From contig JABGPV010000010.1 of the NCBI GenBank assembly GCA_018644785.1, positions 1 to 42,575 on the forward strand: a DNA stretch of 42,575 bases. Direction: 5' to 3'. A model generated the notes under the pieces. That model was not told where the DNA came from. It did not search any database and was given only the letters and a program-made list of their open reading frames with translations. Position 1 is the stretch's first letter. Every line of letters starts with the position of its first letter. Origin of the DNA: Deltaproteobacteria bacterium (GTDB lineage: Bacteria > Desulfobacterota > DSM-4660 > Desulfatiglandales > Desulfatiglandaceae). A program made the position numbers and the translations under genes. This document shows, one piece after another, positions 1 to 10,134 of the stretch.

Positions 1-771
1 AGTGTGGAAAACGTCAAACTGGCATCCAAAGGTGAAACCGTCGTCGGAGAAGTCATGGGCGATGTGGCCGTGGCGGGCTACAAAGGGATCAGCAAATTCA
101 AGGGAAAAAAGCAGAAGATTTTGTCCATGGCCATTATGTACCCCAACCTGCTTCAGATGGTGACCCTCAAGGACAGTGGCGTTACCAACGTGGAGCAGGT
201 GAAGGGAAAGACCATCAGCACCGGCAGCCCGGGAAGCGGCACCAACTTCATGGCTGAGGCGGTGTACAAAGCCCTGGGCGTTCCCAAAGATGCCTATAAA
301 GACTCGCGGCTCTCCTTTACAGAGAGCTCCAACGCGCTTCGAGACGGCATGATTCAGATGGGTACCTGGTGCGTAGGCCCCGGTACCAGTTCCATCTTGG
401 ACCTGTCCACCACACACGACGTTCGGATCTTACCCTTTACACCCGAACAGACGAAAAAAATCCTCGCCTCAAACAAGACTTACTCCGCCATCGAACTGTC
501 GGGTGGTGTGTATCGGGGGGTGGATAAACCCGTCCCCACCATCGGCGTCTGGAACGTGATGATCTGCCAGAAATCCCTGGATACGGAACTCGTGTACAAA
601 CTGGTAAAGGCCCTGTTTGAGCACAACGACGCGCTGGTCAAGATTCACCCGTCCGCAGCCTACACCACGCCTGAAAACACGGTGAAGTACTCCCCCATAC
701 CGCTCCATCCGGGTACCATCAAATACCTGAAGGAAAAGGGGATCAAGGTGCCGGCGAATCTGATTCCATAG
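1..771 (+). CDS. TAXI-family TRAP transporter solute-binding protein, 3' part only
   Basis: This is the C-terminal part of a periplasmic solute-binding protein of the TAXI type, which delivers an organic acid to a TRAP permease. The frame is already open at base 1, so the signal peptide and N-terminal lobe lie outside the window. The segment KGKTISTGSPGSGTN is the family's ligand-loop signature (VKGKxVxxGxPGSGT). It is followed by the alternating helix/strand pattern of the second lobe and a C-terminal helix ending near VPANLIP. A DUF1850 gene and a fused 4TM/12TM permease follow at once on the same strand, which is the usual TAXI gene order and supports the call. The ligand cannot be told from the sequence. 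Confidence 0.9.
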   Translation, partial: SVENVKLASKGETVVGEVMGDVAVAGYKGISKFKGKKQKILSMAIMYPNLLQMVTLKDSGVTNVEQVKGKTISTGSPGSGTNFMAEAVYKALGVPKDAYKDSRLSFTESSNALRDGMIQMGTWCVGPGTSSILDLSTTHDVRILPFTPEQTKKILASNKTYSAIELSGGVYRGVDKPVPTIGVWNVMICQKSLDTELVYKLVKALFEHNDALVKIHPSAAYTTPENTVKYSPIPLHPGTIKYLKEKGIKVPANLIP

Positions 772-785
772 GGCGCGGAAAAAGT

Positions 786-1316
786 GTGAAAAAGCCGCTA
801 CGCTTCATGCTGTGGAGCGCCGTGGTTGTGCTTGGGTTGCTCCTCCCGACCGCCTGGCTTTTGCCGGGCGGCCTGGAGTTGCGCATCACCCCTGTGGAGA
901 AAGCGGATCCCCTGCTGGTTTTTCCCCTGAATCCAAAAGAGCGTTTTACCCTCCACTACATGCATTCCGTGGAAAATGCGCCCATCTGGGAAACCCACAG
1001 TGTGGACAGTGAGGGGCGGATCTACATTGAAGAAGAGCGCTACCTTAAATTCGGCGCCGGCATGGGCCGCATGCCGGGGATTGGCCGCATGGTGCGGCGG
1101 GGCCCCTATGAGGTCATCGAAAACATGCACATGGCCACCGGAGATTTTGTGCTGCGCATCGGCAGCCCCGGTGTGGACCATACCGTTTTGTGGCGGGGGA
1201 TCAAGACGAACCTCTCTCGTGTGGCGCCCCACGTGGCCGTTCAGTTCAGCGCTCGGCCGGTGAGTCTGCTCTACCGAATTTTTCGCGTGTTTTTTCCCCA
1301 TTCGACAACACCGTAA
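786..1316 (+). CDS. DUF1850 protein of a TAXI-TRAP operon
   Basis: A 176-residue protein with one N-terminal hydrophobic segment (about residues 7-27, signal anchor or signal peptide) and a short extracytoplasmic domain. The patterns FTLHYMHSVENAPIWE and the later RVAPHV are typical of DUF1850 proteins, which sit between TAXI binding proteins and fused TRAP permeases. Their biochemical role is not established; a small accessory subunit is the usual inference. The start is a GTG 14 bases after the preceding stop, and the lysine-rich MKKP start fits an exported protein. The long open frame on the opposite strand is a shadow. Confidence 0.82.
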   Translation: MKKPLRFMLWSAVVVLGLLLPTAWLLPGGLELRITPVEKADPLLVFPLNPKERFTLHYMHSVENAPIWETHSVDSEGRIYIEEERYLKFGAGMGRMPGIGRMVRRGPYEVIENMHMATGDFVLRIGSPGVDHTVLWRGIKTNLSRVAPHVAVQFSARPVSLLYRIFRVFFPHSTTP

Positions 1317-1330
1317 CAAGAGAGGCGACC

Positions 1331-3271
1331 ATGACGGAAACACGGGAAACCGCATCATCTTCCCCCATGGAAAGGGGCATCATCGGCGCCGTCGCCGTGA
1401 TCGGCGTTGGGCTGAGTCTGTTTCAACTCTACACGGCCGGTATCGTCGCCATGACCGCCATGCGGCACCGTGCTGTTTTTTTAAGCAGCATCCTGGTGCT
1501 GGCCTTTTTGACCCGGCCCTTGTACAAAGGGGCCGGAAAAAAGGCCTATACCGCCTTCCGGTGCATAGACCTAGGGCTCTGCGCCCTCAGCATCGCTGTG
1601 GGCGCCTATATCTTTATCGATTTGAACGGGATCTTCGACCGCCAGGGGGACTGGAGCCAGTGGGACATCGCCACGGGTATTACGCTGATTCTGCTGGTCC
1701 TGGAAGCCACCCGGCGGGTGATCGGTTTGAATCTCACCTGTATTGCCGGCGCTTTTCTCTGCTTTGGCTATTACGGCCCGTACATACCCGACATTCTCGT
1801 CCACAAAGGGTATTCCATCGAACGGATGGCCACCACCCTGTCCCTGACCACCGAAGGAATTTTCGGGTTGCCAACCGGAGTTGCTGCCACCTTTGTGTTT
1901 ATTTTCATCCTGTTCGGATCATTTTTGGAAAAAACCGGCGCGGGCAGCTTTTTCATCGACATGGCCTATTCCATTACGGGACGGTTTTCAGGGGGACCGG
2001 CCAAAACAGCCGTTGTGGCCAGCGGATTCATGGGTTCCGTTGCCGGGAGTGCCGTGGCCAATGTGGTGGCCACCGGATCTTTTACCATTCCCATGATGAA
2101 AAAAATCGGCTACCGCCCCCACGTGGCCGCAGCAGTGGAGGCGGCGGCTTCCACCGGGGGGCAGCTCATGCCCCCCATCATGGGGGCCGGCGCATTTCTC
2201 ATGGCGGAGTTCACCCAGACGCCTTACCTTGAAATCGTCAAAATCGCCTTTATCCCCGCAGTGCTTTATTTCTTTTCCGTAATCCTTTTTGTCCATCTGG
2301 AGGCCCAGAAGGCCGGTATATGGGGTCTTCCCAAGGAGATGCTGCCCAACTTTCTGAAAACCCTCAAAACGGGCATCCATTTCATCCTCCCCGTGGGCAT
2401 CCTTATAACGGTTCTATTCATGAACTACAGCCCCATGATGGCAGGATTCGTTGCCATCATCGCACTTTACGTCACGGCGCTCTTTCGAAAGTCGTCCCGG
2501 ATTTCATTTTTGACCCTTCTCAAGACTCTGGAGCAAGGGGCGAAGAACGCCGTGGTGGTGGCCGTTGCCTGCGCAGCCGCCGGCGTCATCGTCGGCGTGG
2601 TTAATCTGACGGGAACAGGACTCCGTTTTTCTTCCCTGGTCGTCTCCCTTTCCGGAGGGATTCCGCTACTGGCCCTGGCCCTGGTTGCCGTGACATCCTT
2701 GCTGCTGGGAATGGGACTGCCCGTGACCGCCTCTTACATCGTCCTGGTCATTCTTGCCGGACCGGGGTTGATGGATCTGGGAATTCCGCTTCTGACGGCC
2801 CATATGATCGTTTTCTGGTACAGCCAGGACGCCAATATCACGCCGCCGGTGGCCCTGGAATCCTTTGCCGCCTCCGGCATTGCCGGATCCAAGCCCATGA
2901 AAACGGCCTTCACCTCCTGGAAGCTGGCCAAGGGGCTTTATATCCTGCCCATTGTCATGGCCTATCATCCCCTCCTTCTGAACGGTCCCACCGGGGAAGT
3001 GGTCCAGACCGTGATCTTCTGCACCTTGGCCATCATTGCCTTCGTGGTGTGCATGGAACGTTATTGCCTGGTTCACCTCAGTTGGGTTGAAACCATCCTC
3101 TTCGGCGGATCGGGTACCCTCCTCATCTGGGTGGGCGACACATGGAACTATACAGGGCTTGTCATTTTCCTGCTTCTTGCGGCATACCAGGTTATCCGAT
3201 ACAAAAAGCAACCCCCCAGAAAAAAAACTGCGCCGCCAGGAGGATTCCATGAAAGCGCTGAACGCGTTTGA
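1331..3271 (+). CDS. TRAP transporter permease, 4TM/12TM fusion (TAXI system)
   Basis: A 646-residue integral membrane protein that fuses the small DctQ-like and the large DctM-like subunits of a TRAP carboxylate symporter. The N-terminal third holds about four to five spans. The rest carries the DctM core, with glycine-rich stretches such as TGSFTIPMMKKIGY, ASTGGQLMPPIMGAGAF and GMGLPVTASYIV, which are hallmark segments of the fused TAXI permeases. The chosen ATG follows the DUF1850 stop by 14 bases; an upstream frame extension to 1190 would overlap DUF1850 and is unlikely. The final 23 bases overlap the next gene, suggesting translational coupling. It should use an ion gradient (Na+ or H+) to import the ligand of the upstream binding protein. 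Confidence 0.9.
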   Translation: MTETRETASSSPMERGIIGAVAVIGVGLSLFQLYTAGIVAMTAMRHRAVFLSSILVLAFLTRPLYKGAGKKAYTAFRCIDLGLCALSIAVGAYIFIDLNGIFDRQGDWSQWDIATGITLILLVLEATRRVIGLNLTCIAGAFLCFGYYGPYIPDILVHKGYSIERMATTLSLTTEGIFGLPTGVAATFVFIFILFGSFLEKTGAGSFFIDMAYSITGRFSGGPAKTAVVASGFMGSVAGSAVANVVATGSFTIPMMKKIGYRPHVAAAVEAAASTGGQLMPPIMGAGAFLMAEFTQTPYLEIVKIAFIPAVLYFFSVILFVHLEAQKAGIWGLPKEMLPNFLKTLKTGIHFILPVGILITVLFMNYSPMMAGFVAIIALYVTALFRKSSRISFLTLLKTLEQGAKNAVVVAVACAAAGVIVGVVNLTGTGLRFSSLVVSLSGGIPLLALALVAVTSLLLGMGLPVTASYIVLVILAGPGLMDLGIPLLTAHMIVFWYSQDANITPPVALESFAASGIAGSKPMKTAFTSWKLAKGLYILPIVMAYHPLLLNGPTGEVVQTVIFCTLAIIAFVVCMERYCLVHLSWVETILFGGSGTLLIWVGDTWNYTGLVIFLLLAAYQVIRYKKQPPRKKTAPPGGFHESAERV

Positions 3272-6182
3272 ACTGATCGAAAAACGGAAAATAAGGGAGC
3301 TTAAAACCGAAGCCCGTCTGTATCGTCACCGAAAAACAGGGGCTGAGATTCTTTCCATGATCAGTGATGACGAGAACAAAGTGTTCGGTATCACTTTTCG
3401 TACACCGCCTTTTGACTCCACGGGCGTGGCCCATATTCTGGAGCATTCGGTCCTTTGCGGATCTAAAAAGTATCCCGTCAAAGAACCCTTTGTGGAGCTT
3501 TTAAAAGGGTCCCTCCAAACCTTTTTAAACGCCTTTACCTACCCGGACAAAACCTGCTATCCCGTGGCCAGCCAGAACCTTCAGGATTTTTATAACCTCA
3601 TGGATGTCTATCTGGATGCGGTATTCTACCCCAGGATTACTCCCGCCATCTTTCAGCAGGAAGGATGGCATTTTGAACTGGAGAAAAAAGAGGCTGAAAT
3701 GGTGTTCAAAGGGGTGGTATTCAACGAAATGAAGGGTGCCTATTCTTCACCGGATAATGTGCTTTCCGAATACTCCCTTCAGTCCCTCTTTCCCGATAAT
3801 GCCTATGGCCTGGACTCAGGCGGTGATCCCAAACAGATCCCCAACCTCACCTATGAGCAGTTTTACGCCTTTCATGAACGGTATTATCATCCATCCAACG
3901 CACGCATCTTTTTTTATGGTGATGATGATCCTGAAGAGCGTCTGAACCGGTTAGAGGTGGTACTCAAAGATTTTGAACCCCTTTCGGTGGATTCCAATGT
4001 AGAACTCCAATCGCCATTTGATGAACCGAGAAAACAGACCCGGCCTTACATGGTGGGCGAAGAGGGCGAAACAGCCGCCAAGGGGATGATGGCTGTGAAC
4101 TGGATGCTGGGTGAGACAAAGGATGTGGATACCAATTACGCCTTGAGAATCCTGGAGTACATTCTGCTGGGCATGCCCGCCTCTCCCCTCCGAAAAGCGC
4201 TCATTGACTCGGGGATCGGAGAAGATCTGACGGGCGGTGGCCTGGAAACCGAATTGCGGCAGATGTGCTTTTCAACCGGCCTTAAAGGGATTGAACCGGA
4301 TAATGCTCAAAAAGTTGAAGATCTCATTTCAGAGACCCTCACAGCCCTTTCCCGGTCAGGCATTGATCCCCATACGGTTGCGGCGGCCCTCAACACCATT
4401 GAATTCCGCCTGCGGGAAAACAACACCGGCAGTTTCCCCCGGGGCCTTTCTCTGATGCTGCGGTCCCTCACCACCTGGCTTTACGGTGGAGATCCCCTGG
4501 CCTTGGTGGCCTTTGAAGGTCCCCTTGAACGGGTCAAGAAAAAAATTGCCGCCGAGCCCAACTATTTTGAACGTCTGATTGACCGGGCATTTCTTTCGAA
4601 CCCCCATCGGTCCACCCTGTTTCTGGAACCCGACAGAGACCTCAGAAAAAGGGAGGCGGATGCTGAAAAGAGAAGGCTTCTAAAAGCCAGAACCGGCATG
4701 GATGAAAAAGCGCTGCAAGCGGTCCAGGAAAACACGCTTGCGCTAAAGCGTCTTCAGGAAAAACCGGATTCCCCCGAAGCCCTGACCACCATTCCCATGC
4801 TGAAGCGGGAAGACCTGGCGCCGCAAAATAAAATGATCCCCCTGGTTGAAACGGATGAAAAGGGCTCGCCCATTCTGCTCCACGACCTCTTTACCAATGG
4901 CATTGTATACATGGATCTGGGTCTTGACCTTCAACATCTGCCCGCTGAGTATGTACCCTATATTCCCCTTCTGGGGCGGGCTTTTGTCGAAATGGGGACG
5001 GAAACGGAAGATTTCGTATCGCTTACCCAGCGCATCAGCCGAAAAACAGGGGGTATCCATCCCGCACCCATTACGTCGGATGTTCATGGCGCCCACGGCA
5101 GCACTGCCTGGCTGTTTCTTCGGGGAAAAGCCATGATTCACCAGGCCGATGCGCTGATTCAGATTTTTGAGGATGTGCTGCTTACGGTTAAATTAGACAA
5201 CCGGGAGCGTTTCAGGCAAATGGTCATGGAGGAAAAGGCCCGGGTTGAACAAAAATTGATACCCGCCGGCCACCAGATGGTGAACCTGCGTTTGAGATCC
5301 CATTTTTCCGAATCCCACTGGGCTTCTGAACAAATGGGGGGCATCAGCTATCTCTTTTTTGTGAGACAACTGGCCCGGGATATTGAAAAAGACTGGGGAA
5401 AGGTCCTTGCCGTTTTGAAGGACATCCACCGCATACTGGTGAACCGAAAGACCGTTTTGTCCAATATTACCATCGATGCTTCCGGATGGAACCGCTTTGA
5501 GCCCCGCATGCGACGGTTGCTGCAAGCTCTGCCGGATGCACCGGTTCCCCCATCCGATATTTCCAAGGCGGATTGGCCCGGTCACAGCAAACCTCTATTT
5601 GAAGGGATGACCATCCCAAGCCAGGTCAACTATGTGGGCAAAGGCGCGGATCTCACGGAATTGGGGTATGAATTTCACGGCTCGGCCCTGGCCATTACCA
5701 GATATGTGCGCAATGCCTGGTTGTGGGACCGTGTTCGGGTACAGGGGGGCGCCTATGGGGCCTTCGTTCTGCTGGATCGCATCTCCGGGGTATTGACCCT
5801 TGTGTCCTACCGGGACCCGAACCTGGTTCAAACCCTGGATATCTTTGACCGGTCCGCGCAGTTTCTGGAAGAAGAGACCCTTTCGAAGGATGAATTGACC
5901 AAGAGCATTATCGGTGCCATCGGGGATCTGGACAGCCACATGCTGCCGGATACCAGGGGGTTCGTTTCAATGATTCGATATCTGACAAACGATACGGAAA
6001 ATCTGAGGCAACAAATGCGGGAAGAACTTCTGGGAACCACGACCTCCCATTTCAAGGCCATGGGCAGGATGTTGAAGGCAGTGGCGGATCAGGGCGTGGT
6101 CAAGGTGTTGGGCTCCCCCACGGCCATGGAGGCGGTGGAAAAGGAACGGCCGAACTGGTTGAAACGGGTTAAGGTCCTCTAA
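3249..6182 (+). CDS. M16C-family zinc metallopeptidase (presequence-protease/insulinase type)
   Basis: A 977-residue protein of the size of PreP-type M16C peptidases, which are two-halved clamshell enzymes that degrade short peptides. The inverted zinc motif HxxEH is present as H62-I-L-E65-H66, and the distal metal ligand is E160 in GVVFNEMKGAY. Neighbouring family segments include LCGSKKYPVKEPF, FLNAFTYPDKTCYPV, and RVQGGAYGAF in the C-terminal half. There is no signal peptide, so it is probably cytoplasmic. The ATG at 3249 has a strong AGGAGG Shine-Dalgarno 5 bases upstream and lies inside the end of the TRAP permease gene. A farther upstream start (3036) would put about 70 residues in another frame of the permease and is rejected. 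Its place in a transport operon is unexplained; a housekeeping peptide-turnover role is likely. Confidence 0.92.
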   Translation: MKALNAFELIEKRKIRELKTEARLYRHRKTGAEILSMISDDENKVFGITFRTPPFDSTGVAHILEHSVLCGSKKYPVKEPFVELLKGSLQTFLNAFTYPDKTCYPVASQNLQDFYNLMDVYLDAVFYPRITPAIFQQEGWHFELEKKEAEMVFKGVVFNEMKGAYSSPDNVLSEYSLQSLFPDNAYGLDSGGDPKQIPNLTYEQFYAFHERYYHPSNARIFFYGDDDPEERLNRLEVVLKDFEPLSVDSNVELQSPFDEPRKQTRPYMVGEEGETAAKGMMAVNWMLGETKDVDTNYALRILEYILLGMPASPLRKALIDSGIGEDLTGGGLETELRQMCFSTGLKGIEPDNAQKVEDLISETLTALSRSGIDPHTVAAALNTIEFRLRENNTGSFPRGLSLMLRSLTTWLYGGDPLALVAFEGPLERVKKKIAAEPNYFERLIDRAFLSNPHRSTLFLEPDRDLRKREADAEKRRLLKARTGMDEKALQAVQENTLALKRLQEKPDSPEALTTIPMLKREDLAPQNKMIPLVETDEKGSPILLHDLFTNGIVYMDLGLDLQHLPAEYVPYIPLLGRAFVEMGTETEDFVSLTQRISRKTGGIHPAPITSDVHGAHGSTAWLFLRGKAMIHQADALIQIFEDVLLTVKLDNRERFRQMVMEEKARVEQKLIPAGHQMVNLRLRSHFSESHWASEQMGGISYLFFVRQLARDIEKDWGKVLAVLKDIHRILVNRKTVLSNITIDASGWNRFEPRMRRLLQALPDAPVPPSDISKADWPGHSKPLFEGMTIPSQVNYVGKGADLTELGYEFHGSALAITRYVRNAWLWDRVRVQGGAYGAFVLLDRISGVLTLVSYRDPNLVQTLDIFDRSAQFLEEETLSKDELTKSIIGAIGDLDSHMLPDTRGFVSMIRYLTNDTENLRQQMREELLGTTTSHFKAMGRMLKAVADQGVVKVLGSPTAMEAVEKERPNWLKRVKVL

Positions 6183-6204
6183 TATTATAGAATAAGGAGA
6201 AAAA

Positions 6205-6921
6205 ATGGCCGAACATTTTATATTGTTGCATGGGGCCTGGCATGGCGGCTGGTGCTGGGACGGGGTTATCAAGAGTTTAGAAAAATCCGGGCATACGGCG
6301 GAAGCGCCTACACTGCCGGGGCATGGACCGGAAGACGACCGGTCTGGAATCCGATTTGAAAATTATGTGGATGCGATCGTTCGCGTGCTGGAACAACAAC
6401 CCGTGCCGGCGGTTCTGGCGGGGCACTCCAGTGCCGGTTTTTTGATGCAGGCGGCAGCCCCCAAAATCTCAGGAAAAATATCCCGGTTGATTTTTCATAA
6501 TGCTTTTGTCCTCCCGGACGGAAAGTGCCAGTTTGATCTGGTGCCGCCGGAGGTGGCCGAAGGCATGACCGCTGCCGCAAAAGCCTCCCCGGACAATTGT
6601 GTTCCCGTGGACGAGGATTTTGTCCGAAACGCGCTCATGGCTGATGCACCCGGGGAAACTCAGGATGCGCTGATCGGCCGTCTCGTTCCCCAGCCCATTG
6701 CCATCTTTACCACCCCCGTAAGCACCGGTGATTTTGAGGCCCTTCCCATCCCGAAATCGGTATTGTTCTGCAAGGATGACGCTTCCCTTCCGCCGGGGGC
6801 CTACCTGGGGATGGCCCGAGGGTTGGGCGACTATAATGTGATTGAACTGGATGGCGGTCATGAAACGCTCTTTACCAATCCCGATAGGGTGGCGGATGGC
6901 CTCCTGAAAGCCCTCAAATAG
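6205..6921 (+). CDS. Alpha/beta hydrolase, esterase/hydroxynitrile-lyase-like
   Basis: A 238-residue single-domain alpha/beta hydrolase. It starts with the HG oxyanion motif (FILLHGAWHGGWCW, residues 6-18) typical of the methylesterase/hydroxynitrile-lyase branch. It then has LPGHG, the nucleophile elbow AGHSSAG with S75, and a late ELDGGHET with the probable catalytic histidine. The elbow reads G-H-S-S-A, a variant of GxSxG with alanine in the last place that occurs in this branch. The ATG follows an AAGGAG ribosome site. It lies 22 bases after the peptidase gene and probably belongs to that transcription unit. The substrate is unknown; a small carboxylic ester is the default expectation. 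Confidence 0.85.
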   Translation: MAEHFILLHGAWHGGWCWDGVIKSLEKSGHTAEAPTLPGHGPEDDRSGIRFENYVDAIVRVLEQQPVPAVLAGHSSAGFLMQAAAPKISGKISRLIFHNAFVLPDGKCQFDLVPPEVAEGMTAAAKASPDNCVPVDEDFVRNALMADAPGETQDALIGRLVPQPIAIFTTPVSTGDFEALPIPKSVLFCKDDASLPPGAYLGMARGLGDYNVIELDGGHETLFTNPDRVADGLLKALK

Positions 6922-6948
6922 CTGAGAAGCTCAGGAGCATAATGGGGG

Positions 6949-7062
6949 TCACACCTGTTTTATTTGACACCCAATGATATTTTCAAGGACATTTTCGATG
7001 AATTCCTTGGTGGTCCTCTTCATGCCCAGAATGAGCTGGTCCCAGTTGATGGCGTTTTTCAT
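6949..7062 (-). CDS. Possible 37-residue ORF coupled to the histidine kinase gene
   Basis: Immediately downstream of the hybrid kinase (minus strand) an ATG overlaps its stop codon in the arrangement ATGA. It opens a 37-codon frame beginning [16 protein letters not shown] and ending IIGCQIKQV. The peptide is predicted to be helical and amphipathic and resembles no protein I recognise. The ATGA junction is the usual sign of translational coupling. The frame is short, however, and could be chance or the remains of a lost C-terminal domain of the kinase reached through another frame. Confidence 0.3.
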   Translation of the reverse strand: MKNAINWDQLILGMKRTTKEFIENVLENIIGCQIKQV

Positions 7063-9932
7063 TTTCTTTGAAAAACCCACCTGTCGAGCATCTCGAACAC
7101 CAGTTCCCTCTTGATGGGCTTCGTGACATAGGCATCCATCCCTGCCGCTAGACATGTTTCCCTGTCGCCCTTCATTGCGTGAGCGGTCATGGCAATGATC
7201 GGCAAATTGTGAATCGTCTCCTGTGAGTTTTGAGATTCCCACTCCCGAATCGCCTTGGTTGCTGCCAATCCATCCATCTCCGGCATCTGGATATCCATGA
7301 AGATCAGATCAAAGTCGGCGGGAGATTTAGTGTATTTCTGAACAGCCTCCTTTCCGTTATCAGCCACCTCCACCTGGTACCCTGCCTTGGTCAGCATTAG
7401 CGTTGCCAGTTTCTGGTTAACCGGGTTGTCCTCCGCCAGGAGGATACGCACGGAATGCTTCAACTCCTCCCTGACTGAAAACTGCGTCGCAATTGGAGAG
7501 GAAGACACCATTGGTCTGGCTTGCTGCGTACGCTTCCCCATCCCCATGATTCTTTCCGCCATCCTGAATAGCTTTTCTCTTCGGATTGGTTTGTTCAGGA
7601 ATCCGTCAAATCCTGACGCTTCACATGTTTTGGCATCCCCCGCCATCAAAGAAGATAAAGCCATCAAGGGAAGATTTCGGATGGATGACCCTGCCGTTGT
7701 AGCGTCAGCTATTTTGGCGGAGTCGGCTTGTTGGTGGTCGATCGATGATTTGAAACTGCGGATTCTCTTTGCAACATCATGCCCACTTAACCCTGGCATC
7801 TGGATGTCTAAAATGCAGAGATCGAACGGAACTTCGTCATCAAAAGCCTTCTTCAATGTGGAAACCGCATCCTCTCCGCCAGATAGCGAAACGACACGCA
7901 TGCCGACCGATTCCAGGACATGTGTCAGGATATCCAGGTTTGTCCGGTTGTCGTCAACAATGAGGACCTTCTTGCCGGAGAGGGACACAGGGGCGAATCT
8001 CTTGACCTCTTTTGCTTCGGTCTTTTTAACCCATGCGGTAAAATGGAAGACACTTCCCGGGGGGGGATCGGCGATTCCTTGCTGATCGGTTCCGTGTTTC
8101 CCATCGTCCGATCGGCTATCCGCCGGGCTTTCCGCCCAGACACCCCCTTCAAAAAGCTCTGATATTTTCCTGCATATGGACAGCCCCAGCCCCGTACCCC
8201 CGTACTTTCGGGTTGTGGAACCATCGGCTTGCTGAAAAGGTTCAAAGATACCGGCCAGCTTATTATCAGGAATACCGATGCCTGTATCCCTGATTTTCGC
8301 ATGGATCTTTATCCGGGTTTCCGTTTCGTCTTCAACATCCACGGAAAGCTCAATCTCGCCGGCCTCGGTAAATTTGGCGGCATTGCCCATCAGGTTGGTC
8401 AAGACCTGCCTGAACCGCCCGGGATCTCCTCGCACCGACGAGGGAAGGTTGTCGCCTATGTGGCACAAGATTTCGATGGGCTTTGTGCCGATCTTGGGCT
8501 GACTCTGTTCGCAAACATCATAGGCAATGAGTTCCGGGTCGAAATCAATCTCTTCAAAATCGAGATGTCCGGCCTCGACCTTGGAGAAGTCGAGGATATC
8601 GTTTATGAGGGAAAGCAGCGATTCACCACTTCTTTTGATGGTGATTGCATAATCAGCCTGGTCTTCACTCAAACGGGTATCAAGCAGCATGTCTGAAAAA
8701 CCCAGGACCGCATTCATGGGGGTCCTGATCTCATGACTCATATTGGCCAGGAATTCTGACTTGGCCCTGTTGGCAACCTCGGCCTTCTCTTTTGCCTGGG
8801 ACAGGTCCCTGGTTCTTTCCTCCACCTTTTTTTCAAGATTCCTGTTGTGATCTCCGATCTCTTCCATTGATTTTTTAAGGTTGGCGGCCATTTTGTCGAA
8901 TGCCCTTGACAAGACCCCGATCTCGTCCTTTGAAAGGGTACCCACTTTGTAATCCAGATTCCCTTTCATGACCTCTTCCGCGCCGCTTTGAAGCTTTATA
9001 ACCGGCCTCGTAATAGATCTGGCCAAAAAAACGGAAAGGACGATTCCAGCCATAAGAAGGATCCCAAGAATTAGGAACATCGCTTCGGTCAATTTTGCAA
9101 GGGGCGAAAAGGCTTCTTCAGCGCTCGTTTCAGCCAACAAAAACCAACCCGTCTCCGGTATGCTCACATGGATACCGAGGACCTTCGAATCCAAATAGTT
9201 CTTGTAGAGAAATGCGCCGATTTTTACATTTTCCGCATCAACTCTCTTTTTCAAAAAGGTGTCTTTTACAAAGATCGAGGGGGTTATCATATATCCTTGA
9301 TTGTTGATCAAGTATATCTCCCCGGTTTTTCCCAAGCCGGTTCGATGGGTCACGATATTATCAAGGGCTTTCATGGAAACTCTTATCACCACCACGCCTA
9401 AGAAGCCGGCGTCTTGTTCGTCGAGAACGGGTGCTGAAAAGGCGATGGATCGCATATTCTCAACGGAAGAGAGATATACGTCCTTTATGTGAACGGCCTG
9501 TTTTCCTGCCAAAAAATAAGGGTCTGTGCTCTTATCCTTTTCAATCTCGGCCTCATCGGTTGAAGCAACGATTATCCCCTCCTTATTCAAAACAAGAAGG
9601 GCATAGGTGTATCGACTGATTCTGGCAGTGCGTCTCAACCGCTCTTGAACATCATTAAGCCTCTGAGCATAATTCACATGCCCCCTGTTTTCTAGAAGCA
9701 GTCTCCGGATGACTGTACTCCCCGATAATTGCCTGATGGTTTCCTTTTCCAATTCCAGAAAAGTCTCAACGGATTTGGCCCTTGATCGTGCAACGGTCTC
9801 AAGATGCCGGTATATCTGTTGCTCAACAATGCTTTTTGAAACAGTTCTGCTGACCACCAGGGTAGCGCCACCGGCAATGAGGATAGTCGAAAAAAGTATG
9901 ACAAGGATTCGCATTCGGATTTTCATTTGCAT
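7059..9932 (-). CDS. Membrane-bound hybrid sensor histidine kinase with two receiver domains
   Basis: A 957-residue kinase. It has an N-terminal membrane span (about 9-27), an extracytoplasmic sensor of Cache type (about 30-280), a second span (about 284-305) and a HAMP domain (about 305-357). A coiled-coil linker leads to HisKA with phospho-histidine H400 in [12 protein letters not shown]. The HATPase follows, with N517 in the N box, DTGIGIPD at 549 and GGTGLGLS near 578. Receiver 1 has aspartate D709 (LDIQMPG) and receiver 2 has D880 (MDIQMPE). No C-terminal Hpt domain is present and no response regulator with an output domain lies next to it, so the phosphorelay partner must be elsewhere. 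It is divergent from cobQ across about 200 bases. The Cache-like sensor suggests a small extracellular ligand. Confidence 0.93.
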   Translation of the reverse strand: MQMKIRMRILVILFSTILIAGGATLVVSRTVSKSIVEQQIYRHLETVARSRAKSVETFLELEKETIRQLSGSTVIRRLLLENRGHVNYAQRLNDVQERLRRTARISRYTYALLVLNKEGIIVASTDEAEIEKDKSTDPYFLAGKQAVHIKDVYLSSVENMRSIAFSAPVLDEQDAGFLGVVVIRVSMKALDNIVTHRTGLGKTGEIYLINNQGYMITPSIFVKDTFLKKRVDAENVKIGAFLYKNYLDSKVLGIHVSIPETGWFLLAETSAEEAFSPLAKLTEAMFLILGILLMAGIVLSVFLARSITRPVIKLQSGAEEVMKGNLDYKVGTLSKDEIGVLSRAFDKMAANLKKSMEEIGDHNRNLEKKVEERTRDLSQAKEKAEVANRAKSEFLANMSHEIRTPMNAVLGFSDMLLDTRLSEDQADYAITIKRSGESLLSLINDILDFSKVEAGHLDFEEIDFDPELIAYDVCEQSQPKIGTKPIEILCHIGDNLPSSVRGDPGRFRQVLTNLMGNAAKFTEAGEIELSVDVEDETETRIKIHAKIRDTGIGIPDNKLAGIFEPFQQADGSTTRKYGGTGLGLSICRKISELFEGGVWAESPADSRSDDGKHGTDQQGIADPPPGSVFHFTAWVKKTEAKEVKRFAPVSLSGKKVLIVDDNRTNLDILTHVLESVGMRVVSLSGGEDAVSTLKKAFDDEVPFDLCILDIQMPGLSGHDVAKRIRSFKSSIDHQQADSAKIADATTAGSSIRNLPLMALSSLMAGDAKTCEASGFDGFLNKPIRREKLFRMAERIMGMGKRTQQARPMVSSSPIATQFSVREELKHSVRILLAEDNPVNQKLATLMLTKAGYQVEVADNGKEAVQKYTKSPADFDLIFMDIQMPEMDGLAATKAIREWESQNSQETIHNLPIIAMTAHAMKGDRETCLAAGMDAYVTKPIKRELVFEMLDRWVFQRK

Positions 9933-10134
9933 TCTCTGTTGGTTTTTTCAATTCTCATGGGAAGATTTAGCACAGGATAGCGATTCGAATCAAGTCATGA
10001 ATCGGCACATCCCATATTGAAAAGTTTTGACCAAAGAAGCAAATGAAGCTTGATTCCATTGGATCATCTGTCATATGAATGGTCCATGTTCATTTTCAAG
10101 TTCAGGGTGCAAAGTGAGGGGCAGGGAGTTTGAT

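Noticed and set aside
798..1358. 186-codon minus-strand frame opposite the DUF1850 gene
   Set aside because: Composition is that of a shadow frame, and the plus-strand gene fits its operon and family.
3036..3248. N-terminal extension of the peptidase gene
   Set aside because: It lies entirely within the permease gene in another frame; the ATG at 3249 has an AGGAGG site and gives the normal family N-terminus.
6922..6934. CTGAG-AAG-CTCAG hairpin after the alpha/beta hydrolase gene
   Set aside because: The stem is only 5 bp, has a 3-base loop and no T-run follows, so it is not supported as a terminator.
9933..10134. Cobalamin riboswitch ahead of cobQ
   Set aside because: The B12-box GCCACTG-type core and its surrounding helices are not visible in this 200-base leader.
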